DNA of 64,000 nucleotides. It comes from Occallatibacter riparius. GTDB lineage: Bacteria; Acidobacteriota; Terriglobia; Terriglobales; Acidobacteriaceae. Where the stretch lies: the NCBI RefSeq assembly GCF_025264625.1, contig NZ_CP093313.1:2976001-3040000 (forward strand), in the 5' to 3' direction. The notes beneath the pieces are model-generated. The model made no database searches. It was not told the DNA's origin and was given only the letters and a program-made list of their open reading frames with translations. Every line of letters starts with the position of its first letter. Positions within the stretch are counted from its first letter, which is position 1. This document shows, piece after piece, positions 54,354 through 62,138 of the stretch. The translations under genes and the position numbers were made by a program.

Positions 54354-55400
54354 CTATTGAAGCTGGCGCAGATATGCAGTGAGATCGGCGAGTTGCTCGC
54401 CGGTGAAATGTGTCAGGTTCGGCATCTGGGTCTGTGGCTTCAGCGACTGTGCGTGCGTGATCCACGCCTCGAGGTAAGCGTCGTTGTTGCGGTAGTAGTT
54501 GGCCGCGATCATCTGGCGGCTCCCGATGTGCGTCAGATCGGGCGCGACGTTTCCGCCAGCCTGCGTGCCGCGCACCGTGTGGCACATGGAGCAAGGACCC
54601 GCGAGAAAGATCTTCTGGCCGGCTTTCGCCGCCTCGGTTGCGGGTTCGTTGCCAGGCTGGCGCTGGCCTGCGAGCCAGGCCTCGTATTCGTTAGGTGTTT
54701 GCGCGATGGCGAGGATGCGCATGCGCGCGTGTTCGGCGCCGCAATACTCGGCGCATTGTCCCTGGTACTCGCCGGGTTGCGCAGCTTCAATGCGCAGATA
54801 ATTCGGCTGGCCCGGAATCAGATCGACCTTGCCATGCAGCGCGGGCACCCAGAACGAGTGCATAATGTCGCGCGTCTCAAGCCGAATATTTACCGGCTTG
54901 CCGACGGGCAAGTGAAGCTCGTTCGCGGTTGTGACTTCCATCGATGGGTCGTCGCTGAGATAGTGAATCTCCCACCACCATTGATGGCCGACGATGAGGA
55001 TGGCGGGCTTCATGCTGTGCGCCATCATCGCGTGGCTCGGGCCGCCGTGCATTCCGTGGATGGGGAAGGCGCGCAACAGCGCGAGGCCCCAAACGAAGAG
55101 AACGCTCAGCACGATAAGCGGAATCGCGATGCCGCCAACGGCGATCCACATCTCGCCGCCGCCGGTATCGATGGGCGCGTGCTCGGTGAGATCGCCGCGG
55201 CGCTTGTAGAACGCGATGGCGAAGAGCAGCCACATGATCGCCGTGATGACGAGGAACAGCACGGTCATGAAGAGAGACAGGTGCGAGATGCGTTCCGCGG
55301 CCGGCCCGTGCGGATCGAATGTTGATTGCACCGTGTGGCAGCCGGCCAGAGCCACAAGCATGGCTGCCGTTGCAAACACGCTGAGGACCCGGCGTGGCAT
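54354..55400 (-). CDS. coxB: Cytochrome c oxidase subunit II with fused cytochrome c (caa3-type), lipoprotein
   Basis: 348 aa. A lipobox (MLVALAGCHT) predicts a lipid-anchored N-terminus. Two membrane helices follow (LFMTVLFLVITAIMWLLFAI, AVGGIAIPLIVLSVLFVWGL). The CuA domain has VGHQWWWEIHY, the His in IMHSFWVPALHGK, and CAEYCGAEHARM, so all ligands are present. A C-terminal class I cytochrome c domain carries CSMCH at about 265 and the axial Met in TQMPNLT, so electrons can be taken directly from a periplasmic donor. The gene starts on the last base of the preceding cytochrome gene (TGATG). Confidence 0.93.
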   Translation of the reverse strand: MPRRVLSVFATAAMLVALAGCHTVQSTFDPHGPAAERISHLSLFMTVLFLVITAIMWLLFAIAFYKRRGDLTEHAPIDTGGGEMWIAVGGIAIPLIVLSVLFVWGLALLRAFPIHGMHGGPSHAMMAHSMKPAILIVGHQWWWEIHYLSDDPSMEVTTANELHLPVGKPVNIRLETRDIMHSFWVPALHGKVDLIPGQPNYLRIEAAQPGEYQGQCAEYCGAEHARMRILAIAQTPNEYEAWLAGQRQPGNEPATEAAKAGQKIFLAGPCSMCHTVRGTQAGGNVAPDLTHIGSRQMIAANYYRNNDAYLEAWITHAQSLKPQTQMPNLTHFTGEQLADLTAYLRQLQ

Positions 55401-55939
55401 CAGTGCTTCTCCGCTGCGGTGGTTTGCGTTGCAACGCTCGGCTTTTCTTCCTGCTGCGGATTGGGCTGCTGCTCGTGGACAGGCTCAACGGGGGGATCCG
55501 GTTCTTCCGGCGTGCCCATCGACTTGATGTAAGCGACGAGTTCCCAGATCTGCTGCTGCGGAATCTTTGAGCCCCACGAAGGCATGCCGCGGGAACGGCC
55601 GTGCGCGATGGTGTCGAAGATCTGGTCATCGCGATTGCCATAGAGCCACACGGGATCGCGCAGGCTGGGCCCCATGCCGCCGCCCGCGTGGCCTCCGTGA
55701 CAACCGGAGCAGTTGTACCAGTCGAAGAGGCGACGGCCATCCTGCAGCGCGACGGGATCGTGTTCGTATGGGTTGGTGGGATAGTGGATGTTCTGCACGC
55801 CGCCGGGCACCGGGCCGACGGGGTTGTCGGTGATGGCGGGGCCGTTGACCGCTACCGAGTTTGAGTTGGAGGAGCGGCGACAGCCGGCTGCACACGCGAG
55901 CAGCGATGCGGAAAGCACGAGTACGGTGAGGGGTTTCAT
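55400..55939 (-). CDS. Lipoprotein cytochrome c
   Basis: 179 aa. The signal ends in a lipobox (LLACAAGC), so the protein is anchored in the membrane on the periplasmic side. One heme site is present (YNCSGCHGG) with a candidate axial Met in RGMPSWGSKIP, as in class I cytochromes. The C-terminus is Pro/Glu/Gln-rich and presumably flexible. It overlaps the binding-protein gene upstream by four bases and CoxII downstream by one base. A role in carrying electrons from the alcohol dehydrogenase to the oxidase is inferred from this position; it could correspond to XoxG-type cytochromes of other organisms. Confidence 0.9.
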   Translation of the reverse strand: MKPLTVLVLSASLLACAAGCRRSSNSNSVAVNGPAITDNPVGPVPGGVQNIHYPTNPYEHDPVALQDGRRLFDWYNCSGCHGGHAGGGMGPSLRDPVWLYGNRDDQIFDTIAHGRSRGMPSWGSKIPQQQIWELVAYIKSMGTPEEPDPPVEPVHEQQPNPQQEEKPSVATQTTAAEKH

Positions 55940-56808
55940 TCAGGCCTCCCTGTTTGCTCGCGGGCGCTGGCGGACTGCGTGGAGCGCTCTGCTTGCGGGA
56001 TGCCGTAGTTCTGGAGGATGGCGCTGATTTCGGCCCGCCGGCGATCGAGCTCGCGGTCGAGCAGATCACGCCAGCCGGTGTCGCGCTCGCGCACGCCGAT
56101 GCCGATGTCGAACTGGAACGGCATGTCCGGTTGTTTGGAATCGGCCGTGATCGGCGTAATTTCGAGCGGCACAGAGGAGTTGCGGCTGAAATATCCGCCG
56201 AGCGGACCCCATACGATGGCAACATCGACTTTGCCATCCTGGAGCGCTCGAATCACGTCGGCGGAAGGATCCTTCTCGTTGAGATTTCCAAAGATGCTGT
56301 AGCCGACAAGGTTCTTGACGATACCGCGGTGGATGAGAGCGTTGACGGGTGGCGTGTTGTCATTTGCATCGCCCAGGATGTGCACACCGATCTTCAGCGT
56401 GTGCAGGCGCGGATCATCGAGCGAAGCGATGTCGAGGTGACTGTCGCGGCGCGTGATGAATACGTAAGTCGAGCGGTAGTACGGTTTCGTAGTCGCGGCT
56501 TCGTCAAAGCCTGTCGGTACGCCCATCACGATGTCGCATACGCTGCTGTTCAGCGTCCTTCTGAAGAACTTCTCGCCCTGCCGGAACCAGAAGTATTCGA
56601 CCTGCATGCCGAAGTCTTTCGCGATGAGATCGGCGATCTGGTTTTCGAATCCCTGCTTCTGATCGTTCGAATAAGGAAGGTTGTTCGGGTCAGCACACAC
56701 GCGCAGAACCTTGGGCAAATTAGGCGTACTCGTCTGGCCGAATGCTGCCGGACCGCAAAATGCCGCCGCGATGCAAGCCATCAGGAGAAATCTAGAGACC
56801 GAAGACAT
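55936..56808 (-). CDS. Quinoprotein dehydrogenase-associated periplasmic binding protein (MxaJ/XoxJ-like)
   Basis: 290 aa with a signal peptide (FLLMACIAAAFCGPAAFG). It has the substrate-binding-protein fold in the form found next to PQQ alcohol dehydrogenases: LRVCADPNNLPYSNDQKQGF, ADLIAKDFGMQVEYFWFRQG, CDIVMGVPTGFDEAATTKPY, RSTYVFITRRDSHLDIASLD, IGVHILGDANDNTPPVNAL, VDVAIVWGPLGGYF. Such proteins are thought to assist maturation or activation of the dehydrogenase and not to transport solutes. It overlaps the dehydrogenase gene by 17 bases. No ABC permease or ATPase is present in the operon, which supports the maturation role. Confidence 0.88.
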   Translation of the reverse strand: MSSVSRFLLMACIAAAFCGPAAFGQTSTPNLPKVLRVCADPNNLPYSNDQKQGFENQIADLIAKDFGMQVEYFWFRQGEKFFRRTLNSSVCDIVMGVPTGFDEAATTKPYYRSTYVFITRRDSHLDIASLDDPRLHTLKIGVHILGDANDNTPPVNALIHRGIVKNLVGYSIFGNLNEKDPSADVIRALQDGKVDVAIVWGPLGGYFSRNSSVPLEITPITADSKQPDMPFQFDIGIGVRERDTGWRDLLDRELDRRRAEISAILQNYGIPQAERSTQSASAREQTGRPE

Positions 56809-58633
56809 AGAGCAGATCTCCTGGCGGGCTGAGGGTTTTGATCTTCTTCATTGCCCCGACAACACCAAGCGCAGCATAAGGATCGTCGGTTGAGACTTCA
56901 GGCAGCGCTGTCGCGCCCATCCAACCGCCAACACCGGAATAGATAGCGACGTATTGCTTGCCATCTGGGCCAGTGAATGTCATCGGATTGCCGACGATGC
57001 CGGACGGCGTTTTGAACTGCCACAGAACCTTGCCGCTGTGCGCATCGAGGGCGCGGAACCAGCCGTCCATCGTTCCGTAGAACACAAGGTCGCCGCCCGT
57101 TGATAGCACGCCGCTGTAGACGGGCAGGTCGGGCTCCTTGACGCTCCACACCTTCTTGCCTTGTGCGACGTCCCACGCAACGAGTTCGCCTTGATAGCCA
57201 CCTGGCCCGGGATACATGCGCACGCTGGCGCCAAGGTACGGCGTTCCGGCGATGTAATTCACCGCAGTGCCCATGTAGTCCATGCAGGTGTTGTGCGCGG
57301 GAATGTAAACGAGGCCCGTGCGCGGCGAGAACGACGATGGGATGAAGTCCTTCGCGCCCGTTGAGCTGGGGCAGATATCGGTGGAGTACTTGCCGAAGTG
57401 CGTCTCCTTCGCCTTCACCTCGATGGGCTGCCCCGTCTTGAGGTCGTAGCCGGTGGCCCAGTTCGTCGGCTCATATTGCGAGGCCGACAGCAACTCGCCC
57501 GTCGTGCGATCCATCACGAACACAAAACCTGAGCGGCCCGGATGAATGAGCAACTTGCGCATCTGCCCCTTCCACGGCATGTCGACGAGTATGTTCTCCA
57601 TGATCTCGTCGTAGTCCCACTCATCATGCGGGCCCAATTGCCAGGCCCACTTCGCCATGCCCGTGTCGGCGTCGCGCGCGAATATCGTGACTGTCCACTT
57701 GTTGTCACCGGGGCGCATGTCAGGATTCCATGGGCCGGGATTGCCGGTGCCGTAATAGATGAGATTGAGCTCCGGATCGTAAGACACCCAGCCCCAGATC
57801 GTGCCGCCGCCGATCTTCCACTGCCCCGGCGTCCACGACTTGATGCCCTGATCTTTGCCCTGCTGATCATGTGCGTAGAACGGCTTGAAATCCGGGCCGA
57901 TACGCACGTCCTCATCGGGGCCCGTGCTCCACGCGGTCCAGTCGATCTTGCCTGTCTTTACATCGAGTGCGGTGAGCTTGCCGCGCACGCCCAGTTCGCC
58001 GCCGCTGTTGCCTACGTAAACCTTGTCCTTGACCACGATCGGCGCCATGGTGGTGGTTTCGCCATAGTGAATGTCGCCAACCTGCGTGCGCCAGACTTCG
58101 TGCCCAGTCTGCGCGTCGACTGCAACCACGTGCGCGTCGAGCAACGCATAGATGATCTTTCCGTCCGCGTAGCTCGCACCGCGATTCACCACATCGCAGC
58201 ACGCAATTCCCTGCGACGCAACATCGGGGTGAGGCTCATATTTCCACTTGAGCGGGAAGTTCGGCTGCGAAAGATCGTAGGCGATGAGATTGTTCGGGAA
58301 AGGCGTAACCATGTAGAGCATGTTGCCGACGACGAGCGGGCCGCCCTCGTGCCCATGTGGAATTCCATCGGCCATGTTCGCGACGACATGAAGGTTGTGC
58401 ACATTGCTGGTGTTGATCTGCCCCAGTGGCGAGTACCTCAGGTTGCCGAAGTCGCCAGCGGGCATAATCCATTGGCCGTTCGCGACGGGCGCAACCAGAT
58501 GTACATTCGGCAGAGCGCCGGGAATATTTGTGGTGGACCCGTTCGCTGCTTCCTTCTGCGCCAATCCAGTGCCGGCCGCGATGATCAGCCCCGCGATTGC
58601 CGCGCGCCCGAGAATTGGAATCAGTCGATCCAT
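56792..58633 (-). CDS. PQQ-dependent alcohol dehydrogenase, lanthanide-type (XoxF-like)
   Basis: 613 aa with a signal peptide. It is an eight-bladed quinoprotein of the methanol/ethanol dehydrogenase family. The vicinal disulfide pair is C145-C146 (GIACCDVVNRG). Metal ligands by family comparison are E213 (NSGGELGVRG), N298 (YGTGNPGPWNP) and the catalytic base D340 in GPHDEWDYDEI. D342, two residues later, is the extra Asp that marks lanthanide-dependent XoxF enzymes; calcium-dependent MxaF has Ala there. It oxidises methanol or another short alcohol in the periplasm and passes electrons to cytochrome c. It overlaps genes on both sides in an operon that also encodes a complete oxidase. PQQ synthesis genes are not in the window. 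Confidence 0.92.
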   Translation of the reverse strand: MDRLIPILGRAAIAGLIIAAGTGLAQKEAANGSTTNIPGALPNVHLVAPVANGQWIMPAGDFGNLRYSPLGQINTSNVHNLHVVANMADGIPHGHEGGPLVVGNMLYMVTPFPNNLIAYDLSQPNFPLKWKYEPHPDVASQGIACCDVVNRGASYADGKIIYALLDAHVVAVDAQTGHEVWRTQVGDIHYGETTTMAPIVVKDKVYVGNSGGELGVRGKLTALDVKTGKIDWTAWSTGPDEDVRIGPDFKPFYAHDQQGKDQGIKSWTPGQWKIGGGTIWGWVSYDPELNLIYYGTGNPGPWNPDMRPGDNKWTVTIFARDADTGMAKWAWQLGPHDEWDYDEIMENILVDMPWKGQMRKLLIHPGRSGFVFVMDRTTGELLSASQYEPTNWATGYDLKTGQPIEVKAKETHFGKYSTDICPSSTGAKDFIPSSFSPRTGLVYIPAHNTCMDYMGTAVNYIAGTPYLGASVRMYPGPGGYQGELVAWDVAQGKKVWSVKEPDLPVYSGVLSTGGDLVFYGTMDGWFRALDAHSGKVLWQFKTPSGIVGNPMTFTGPDGKQYVAIYSGVGGWMGATALPEVSTDDPYAALGVVGAMKKIKTLSPPGDLLYVFGL

Positions 58634-59034
58634 GATGTTCCTTCCCGTCCTCTCAGGGTGTAGAGATAAGCAGCGATGTCGTTAGCTTCATCCTGCGTAA
58701 CTCCCAGCTCAGGCATTGCTGTCTTCGGTTCAACTTCTCGTGGGTGTTGAATCCAGTGCTTGAGATTAGACGGCGTGTTGGGCAGCTCGCCGGCGATCAT
58801 GCTGCGCTCAGAGAAGAACATCAGCGGCGGCCCCACCTTGCCTCGCGCACCATGCACGCCCGGAATCATGTGGCACGCGCCGCAGCCGTAGCTCTGAATG
58901 AGTTGCTGTCCGTGCGCAGAGTTGCCAAGCTGCCCCACTGCTACCTCGCGCGTTGTCTTGCCTTCATTGCATCCGGCCAATGCGGCGCACATCGCCATGC
59001 AGGCCAGTGATGCGAAGCATGCGCGTACGTTCAT
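58621..59034 (-). CDS. Lipoprotein cytochrome c
   Basis: 137 aa from the ATG at 59034, whose first bases overlap the preceding stop (ATGA). The open frame extends farther upstream but there covers another gene. A lipobox (MCAALAGC) anchors the protein. The heme motif is YGCGACHMIPG and the candidate axial Met is in KTAMPELGVTQDEAND. It is similar in class to, but distinct from, the cytochrome at 55400-55939, so two membrane-bound cytochromes surround the dehydrogenase. One probably serves the dehydrogenase and one the oxidase; the sequence does not show which. Confidence 0.9.
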   Translation of the reverse strand: MNVRACFASLACMAMCAALAGCNEGKTTREVAVGQLGNSAHGQQLIQSYGCGACHMIPGVHGARGKVGPPLMFFSERSMIAGELPNTPSNLKHWIQHPREVEPKTAMPELGVTQDEANDIAAYLYTLRGREGTSWID

Positions 59035-59456
59035 CGCGCCCTCCAGCACAGATCGAGAAAAAGGGGCGGCAATGCCAGCCACAAAATTCCCATGCCCATG
59101 GTGACGGCCACGATTACTCCGCCAATCGCGAGGAACTCGCGCCGCTGCACTGCTTGCGAGTCGAGCACATGACGCTGCTCCGATAAGAAGCGCCACGTAC
59201 GATATGAGGTGACGCCCGCAAAGACGGTGATGGCCAGCAGTGCGAGCGCAACAACAAAGTAGAGGATTCGCACATCGGGCCGCGGGGTTGGAATGCCATA
59301 GTCTTCCTGCACCATGCATGCGCGCCACGTGATGACGATGTCGGCGCATCCCAGAAGGACCCATGCGACTGCGGCGGTGGCGGTGCCGAACAAGAGCCGG
59401 CGCGGCGGCACCGGTTTTCCCTCGCGCACATGCAGGTTGGGCTCAGTGGTGGACAT
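59031..59456 (-). CDS. Small membrane protein of the oxidase operon
   Basis: 141 aa with three predicted helices: FGTATAAVAWVLLGCADIVI, ILYFVVALALLAITVFAGVT, and IGGVIVAVTMGMGILWLALP. I recognise no named domain. The position between CoxIII and a cytochrome gene, with overlaps of 14 and 4 bases, makes it a likely accessory or subunit-IV-like component of the oxidase, or an assembly factor. It has no Cys-His pattern that would suggest copper or heme delivery. Confidence 0.75.
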   Translation of the reverse strand: MSTTEPNLHVREGKPVPPRRLLFGTATAAVAWVLLGCADIVITWRACMVQEDYGIPTPRPDVRILYFVVALALLAITVFAGVTSYRTWRFLSEQRHVLDSQAVQRREFLAIGGVIVAVTMGMGILWLALPPLFLDLCWRAR

Positions 59457-60069
59457 GCATGTACCTCTGGATGTTCGGAATAATGTAGAGCAGAAGCACG
59501 ATCAGCACCCACACTGCATCGACAAAGTGCCAGTACATTGCGACCGTCTTGTAGGGCTTGTGCGGCGTTCGGCGGGTCCAGCCATAGCGAGGCATGACGC
59601 CGATGTATAGCAGCATCAATAGTCCCGCAATTACGTGCAGCGCGTGCAGGGTGGTGATGGTGTAGAAGATCGAACCGTAGGAATCGCTGTAGGGAGTCTC
59701 ATCTTTCCATTCCACGCTGTATTCATAGCCCTGCAGCGCCATGAATCCGGCGCCGATGAGAATGGTGATCCAGCAGGCGATGCGCGCCATGCTGAACCGC
59801 TCCGCCTCGGCCTGCTTCTCGCCCCACATCAGCACCGCGCTGCTGGCAAGCAGAATCGCCATCAGGATCAACGCGAGCCAATACTTCGGCGCAACGTGAT
59901 CTGCCCAGCGGTCCTTGTTCGAACCAAGATAGTAGTACGCGCCGAACATGGAGACGAAGAGCATGAACTCCGTTGCAATCACGCACCACATCGCATTGAG
60001 TCCGCGCTTCTGATCGATCGGCAGTGTCGCCACTTTGACTTGCGGCGGAGGTATCTGGACGGTGCTCAT
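59443..60069 (-). CDS. coxC: Cytochrome c oxidase subunit III
   Basis: 208 aa with five membrane helices, the short form of subunit III. Typical stretches are NAMWCVIATEFMLFVSMFGA, the glutamate-containing helix that includes TEFMLF, FYTITTLHALHVIAGLLMLL, and the C-terminal WHFVDAVWVLIVLLLYIIPN. Subunit III stabilises the oxygen-reducing core and influences proton uptake. It overlaps CoxI by four bases upstream and the small membrane protein by 14 bases downstream. Confidence 0.93.
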   Translation of the reverse strand: MSTVQIPPPQVKVATLPIDQKRGLNAMWCVIATEFMLFVSMFGAYYYLGSNKDRWADHVAPKYWLALILMAILLASSAVLMWGEKQAEAERFSMARIACWITILIGAGFMALQGYEYSVEWKDETPYSDSYGSIFYTITTLHALHVIAGLLMLLYIGVMPRYGWTRRTPHKPYKTVAMYWHFVDAVWVLIVLLLYIIPNIQRYMHVHH

Positions 60070-61949
60070 TCCACTACCTCCTTCTCAACGTGAGGCCACA
60101 TCCAATAGCAGCCGACGAGGAAAGTGACGATGACCGATGCCACCATCCACCAAAGCATCTGGTAGATGACGAAAAGGAAAAACGCGAACAGCGCCAGGCT
60201 CATCCACAGCGGCGCAAGCGAGTCCGCTGGAATCGTTGCGATACCCGCCGGAATCGCGTCGAGCGCGGTGGTCGTCGGCGTCAGTCGGCCCCAGTCGAGC
60301 ACGCGATCATCGTCAGGATCGTCTTCCTCTTCGAATTCATCCCAAAGCGGATGACGCGACACGACTACCGGAATGTGCTCAGAGCCGTAGACCTGCGGCG
60401 GCGATGTGGTGGACCATTCGAGCGTGTCGGCATTCCAGGGGTTCTCGCCGGCCGGAGCGCCCGCGCGCAACGAATGGAAGAAGTTAATGATGCTGATCAG
60501 TATGCCGATGCCGAGCACGAACGCGCCAAATGTGACCAGCTCGTTGAGTCCGTCAAACCCCGCGCCGGCCGGATAGGTGTAGATGCGGCGCGGCATTCCC
60601 AGCAGGCCGAGATTGTGCATCGGGAAGAAGCCCAGATTGAATCCGATGAACATCACCCAGAAGCTGATCTTGCCGAGCTTCTCGTTCATCCTGCGGCCCA
60701 TCATCTTGGGCAGCCAGTAGTAGAACCCGGCAAACACCGGGAACATATTCGAGCCGATCAGGACGTAGTGAATGTGCGCGACCACGAAATACGAGTTGTG
60801 CGCCTGCCAGTCCGCCGGGATGACACCGGTGAACACCCCGCTCAAGCCGCCGATGACCAGCAGCACGATCGATCCCACTGCGTAGTACATGGATGCCGTT
60901 GCAACCGGCCGCCCGCGCCATATTGTCGCCAGCCATGCGAATACCTGAATCGTGGTGAACACGCTGACCGTCATGCTGCCTGCCGAGAAGATGCTCATGG
61001 CAATGTCAGACATGCCCACCGTGAACATGTGATGAAGCCACACGCCGAAGCCCACAACGCCTGTGAGTACCGTAGCGATCGCGACAAACGGATATCCGAC
61101 GATCGGGCGTCGCGAGAAGACAGGCACAATCATCGACAGCATTCCGGTTGCCGGCAGGAAGATGACATAGACCCAGGGATGACCGAAGAACCAGAACAAC
61201 TGCTGCCATAGAAAGGTGTCGCCGCCACCAGCGATACGGAAAAAGTGTGTGCCCCACCTGCGGTCAAGCTCGAGGAAGATGCAGTTCGCTGTGAGCGAGG
61301 GAAGCGAGAAGAGGATCACAAACGAGATGGTGCCTGTGCTGTAGAGAAACAGCGGCATGCGGCTGATAGCCATGCCCGGGGCGCGGAGCCGCAGAATGGT
61401 CACGATGAAATTGATCGCACCGCCTGTGGTGGAGATTGTGAGGAGCACCAGCGAAGCGGCGTAAAAGTCCATACCCATGCCGGGCGAATACTTGGTCAGC
61501 GTGTAAGGGACATAAGAAAACCAGCCGGCATGCGGCGCCTGCCCGATGAGAGGCGATACGTAGAGCAGGATTCCGGAAAGCAGGAAGGTCCAGTATGTGA
61601 AGGCGTTGAGGCGCGGGAACGCCATGTCGCGCGCGCCGATCATCAGCGGCACCAGGAAGACGGCGAAGCCCGAGAGGATGGGCGAGGCGTACCAGAAGAT
61701 CATGGTCACGCCATGGAGGGTGAATATCTGGTTGTATTCCTCAGGGGTAAGCACCGCCATGTCGGATCGCGTCAGCTGCAGGCGCATCACCAGCGCCTCG
61801 AGGCCTCCGATCACAAGGAACGAGAACGCGGTAACCAGGTAGCGGATGCCGAGCGTCTTGTGGTCGACGGTAGCAAACCATCCGTAGACGGTTTTGGGAG
61901 TCTCCCATAATGTCGTGAGGCGACTTATTGTTTGCGTACTTGAGGCCAT
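60066..61949 (-). CDS. coxA: Cytochrome c oxidase subunit I, divergent proton-channel residues
   Basis: 627 aa, about 14 membrane helices. Heme and copper ligands are complete: H79 (FTLHGVTMIF), H257 (GHPWVY), H306-H307 (WLHHMF), H392 and H394 (VVAHIHYV). The cross-linked Tyr is kept (Y261). D108 (ARDMAFPRLN) is the D-channel entrance. However, the D-channel glutamate of HPEVY is W259, and the K-channel lysine of TGIKVF is Q335 (TTIQVFAW). The A2-type replacement YS before HP is also absent. It begins the operon that contains the XoxF-like dehydrogenase, two cytochromes, CoxII and CoxIII. Oxygen reduction is expected; proton pumping by known routes is doubtful. Confidence 0.94.
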   Translation of the reverse strand: MASSTQTISRLTTLWETPKTVYGWFATVDHKTLGIRYLVTAFSFLVIGGLEALVMRLQLTRSDMAVLTPEEYNQIFTLHGVTMIFWYASPILSGFAVFLVPLMIGARDMAFPRLNAFTYWTFLLSGILLYVSPLIGQAPHAGWFSYVPYTLTKYSPGMGMDFYAASLVLLTISTTGGAINFIVTILRLRAPGMAISRMPLFLYSTGTISFVILFSLPSLTANCIFLELDRRWGTHFFRIAGGGDTFLWQQLFWFFGHPWVYVIFLPATGMLSMIVPVFSRRPIVGYPFVAIATVLTGVVGFGVWLHHMFTVGMSDIAMSIFSAGSMTVSVFTTIQVFAWLATIWRGRPVATASMYYAVGSIVLLVIGGLSGVFTGVIPADWQAHNSYFVVAHIHYVLIGSNMFPVFAGFYYWLPKMMGRRMNEKLGKISFWVMFIGFNLGFFPMHNLGLLGMPRRIYTYPAGAGFDGLNELVTFGAFVLGIGILISIINFFHSLRAGAPAGENPWNADTLEWSTTSPPQVYGSEHIPVVVSRHPLWDEFEEEDDPDDDRVLDWGRLTPTTTALDAIPAGIATIPADSLAPLWMSLALFAFFLFVIYQMLWWMVASVIVTFLVGCYWMWPHVEKEVVE

Positions 61950-61991
61950 TTCATTGAGATCCTGGTTGTTGGTGCGGATGGAAGACTCAAT

Positions 61992-62113
61992 GATGCAAAT
62001 GCATTATGCGGGCAACCGTGCTCGACTACTTACTCACGCCAGAGATGCGAATGCATCGAGCGAGGTTGCCATCGTCAGAGGCGCCCAGGATATTTTGATT
62101 TGCATCGATGCAA
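61992..62113 (-). promoter_or_regulatory. Three ATGC/GCAT palindromes upstream of the oxidase-dehydrogenase operon
   Basis: Three related sites precede coxA: ATGC-AAAT-GCAT (in 61992-62005), ATGC-GAAT-GCAT (in 62044-62057, flanked G/C to give 5-bp arms) and the perfect palindrome TTGCATCGATGCAA (62100-62113). Their centres are about 52 and 56 bases apart, near five helical turns. The third has the half-sites inverted relative to the first two. The array fits cooperative binding by a dimeric regulator controlling the operon that starts at 61949. The farthest site is just outside the stop of the GGDEF gene (62139). Confidence 0.55.
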
Positions 62114-62138
62114 TTCGGGGTCGGACCAAGGCTTCGAA

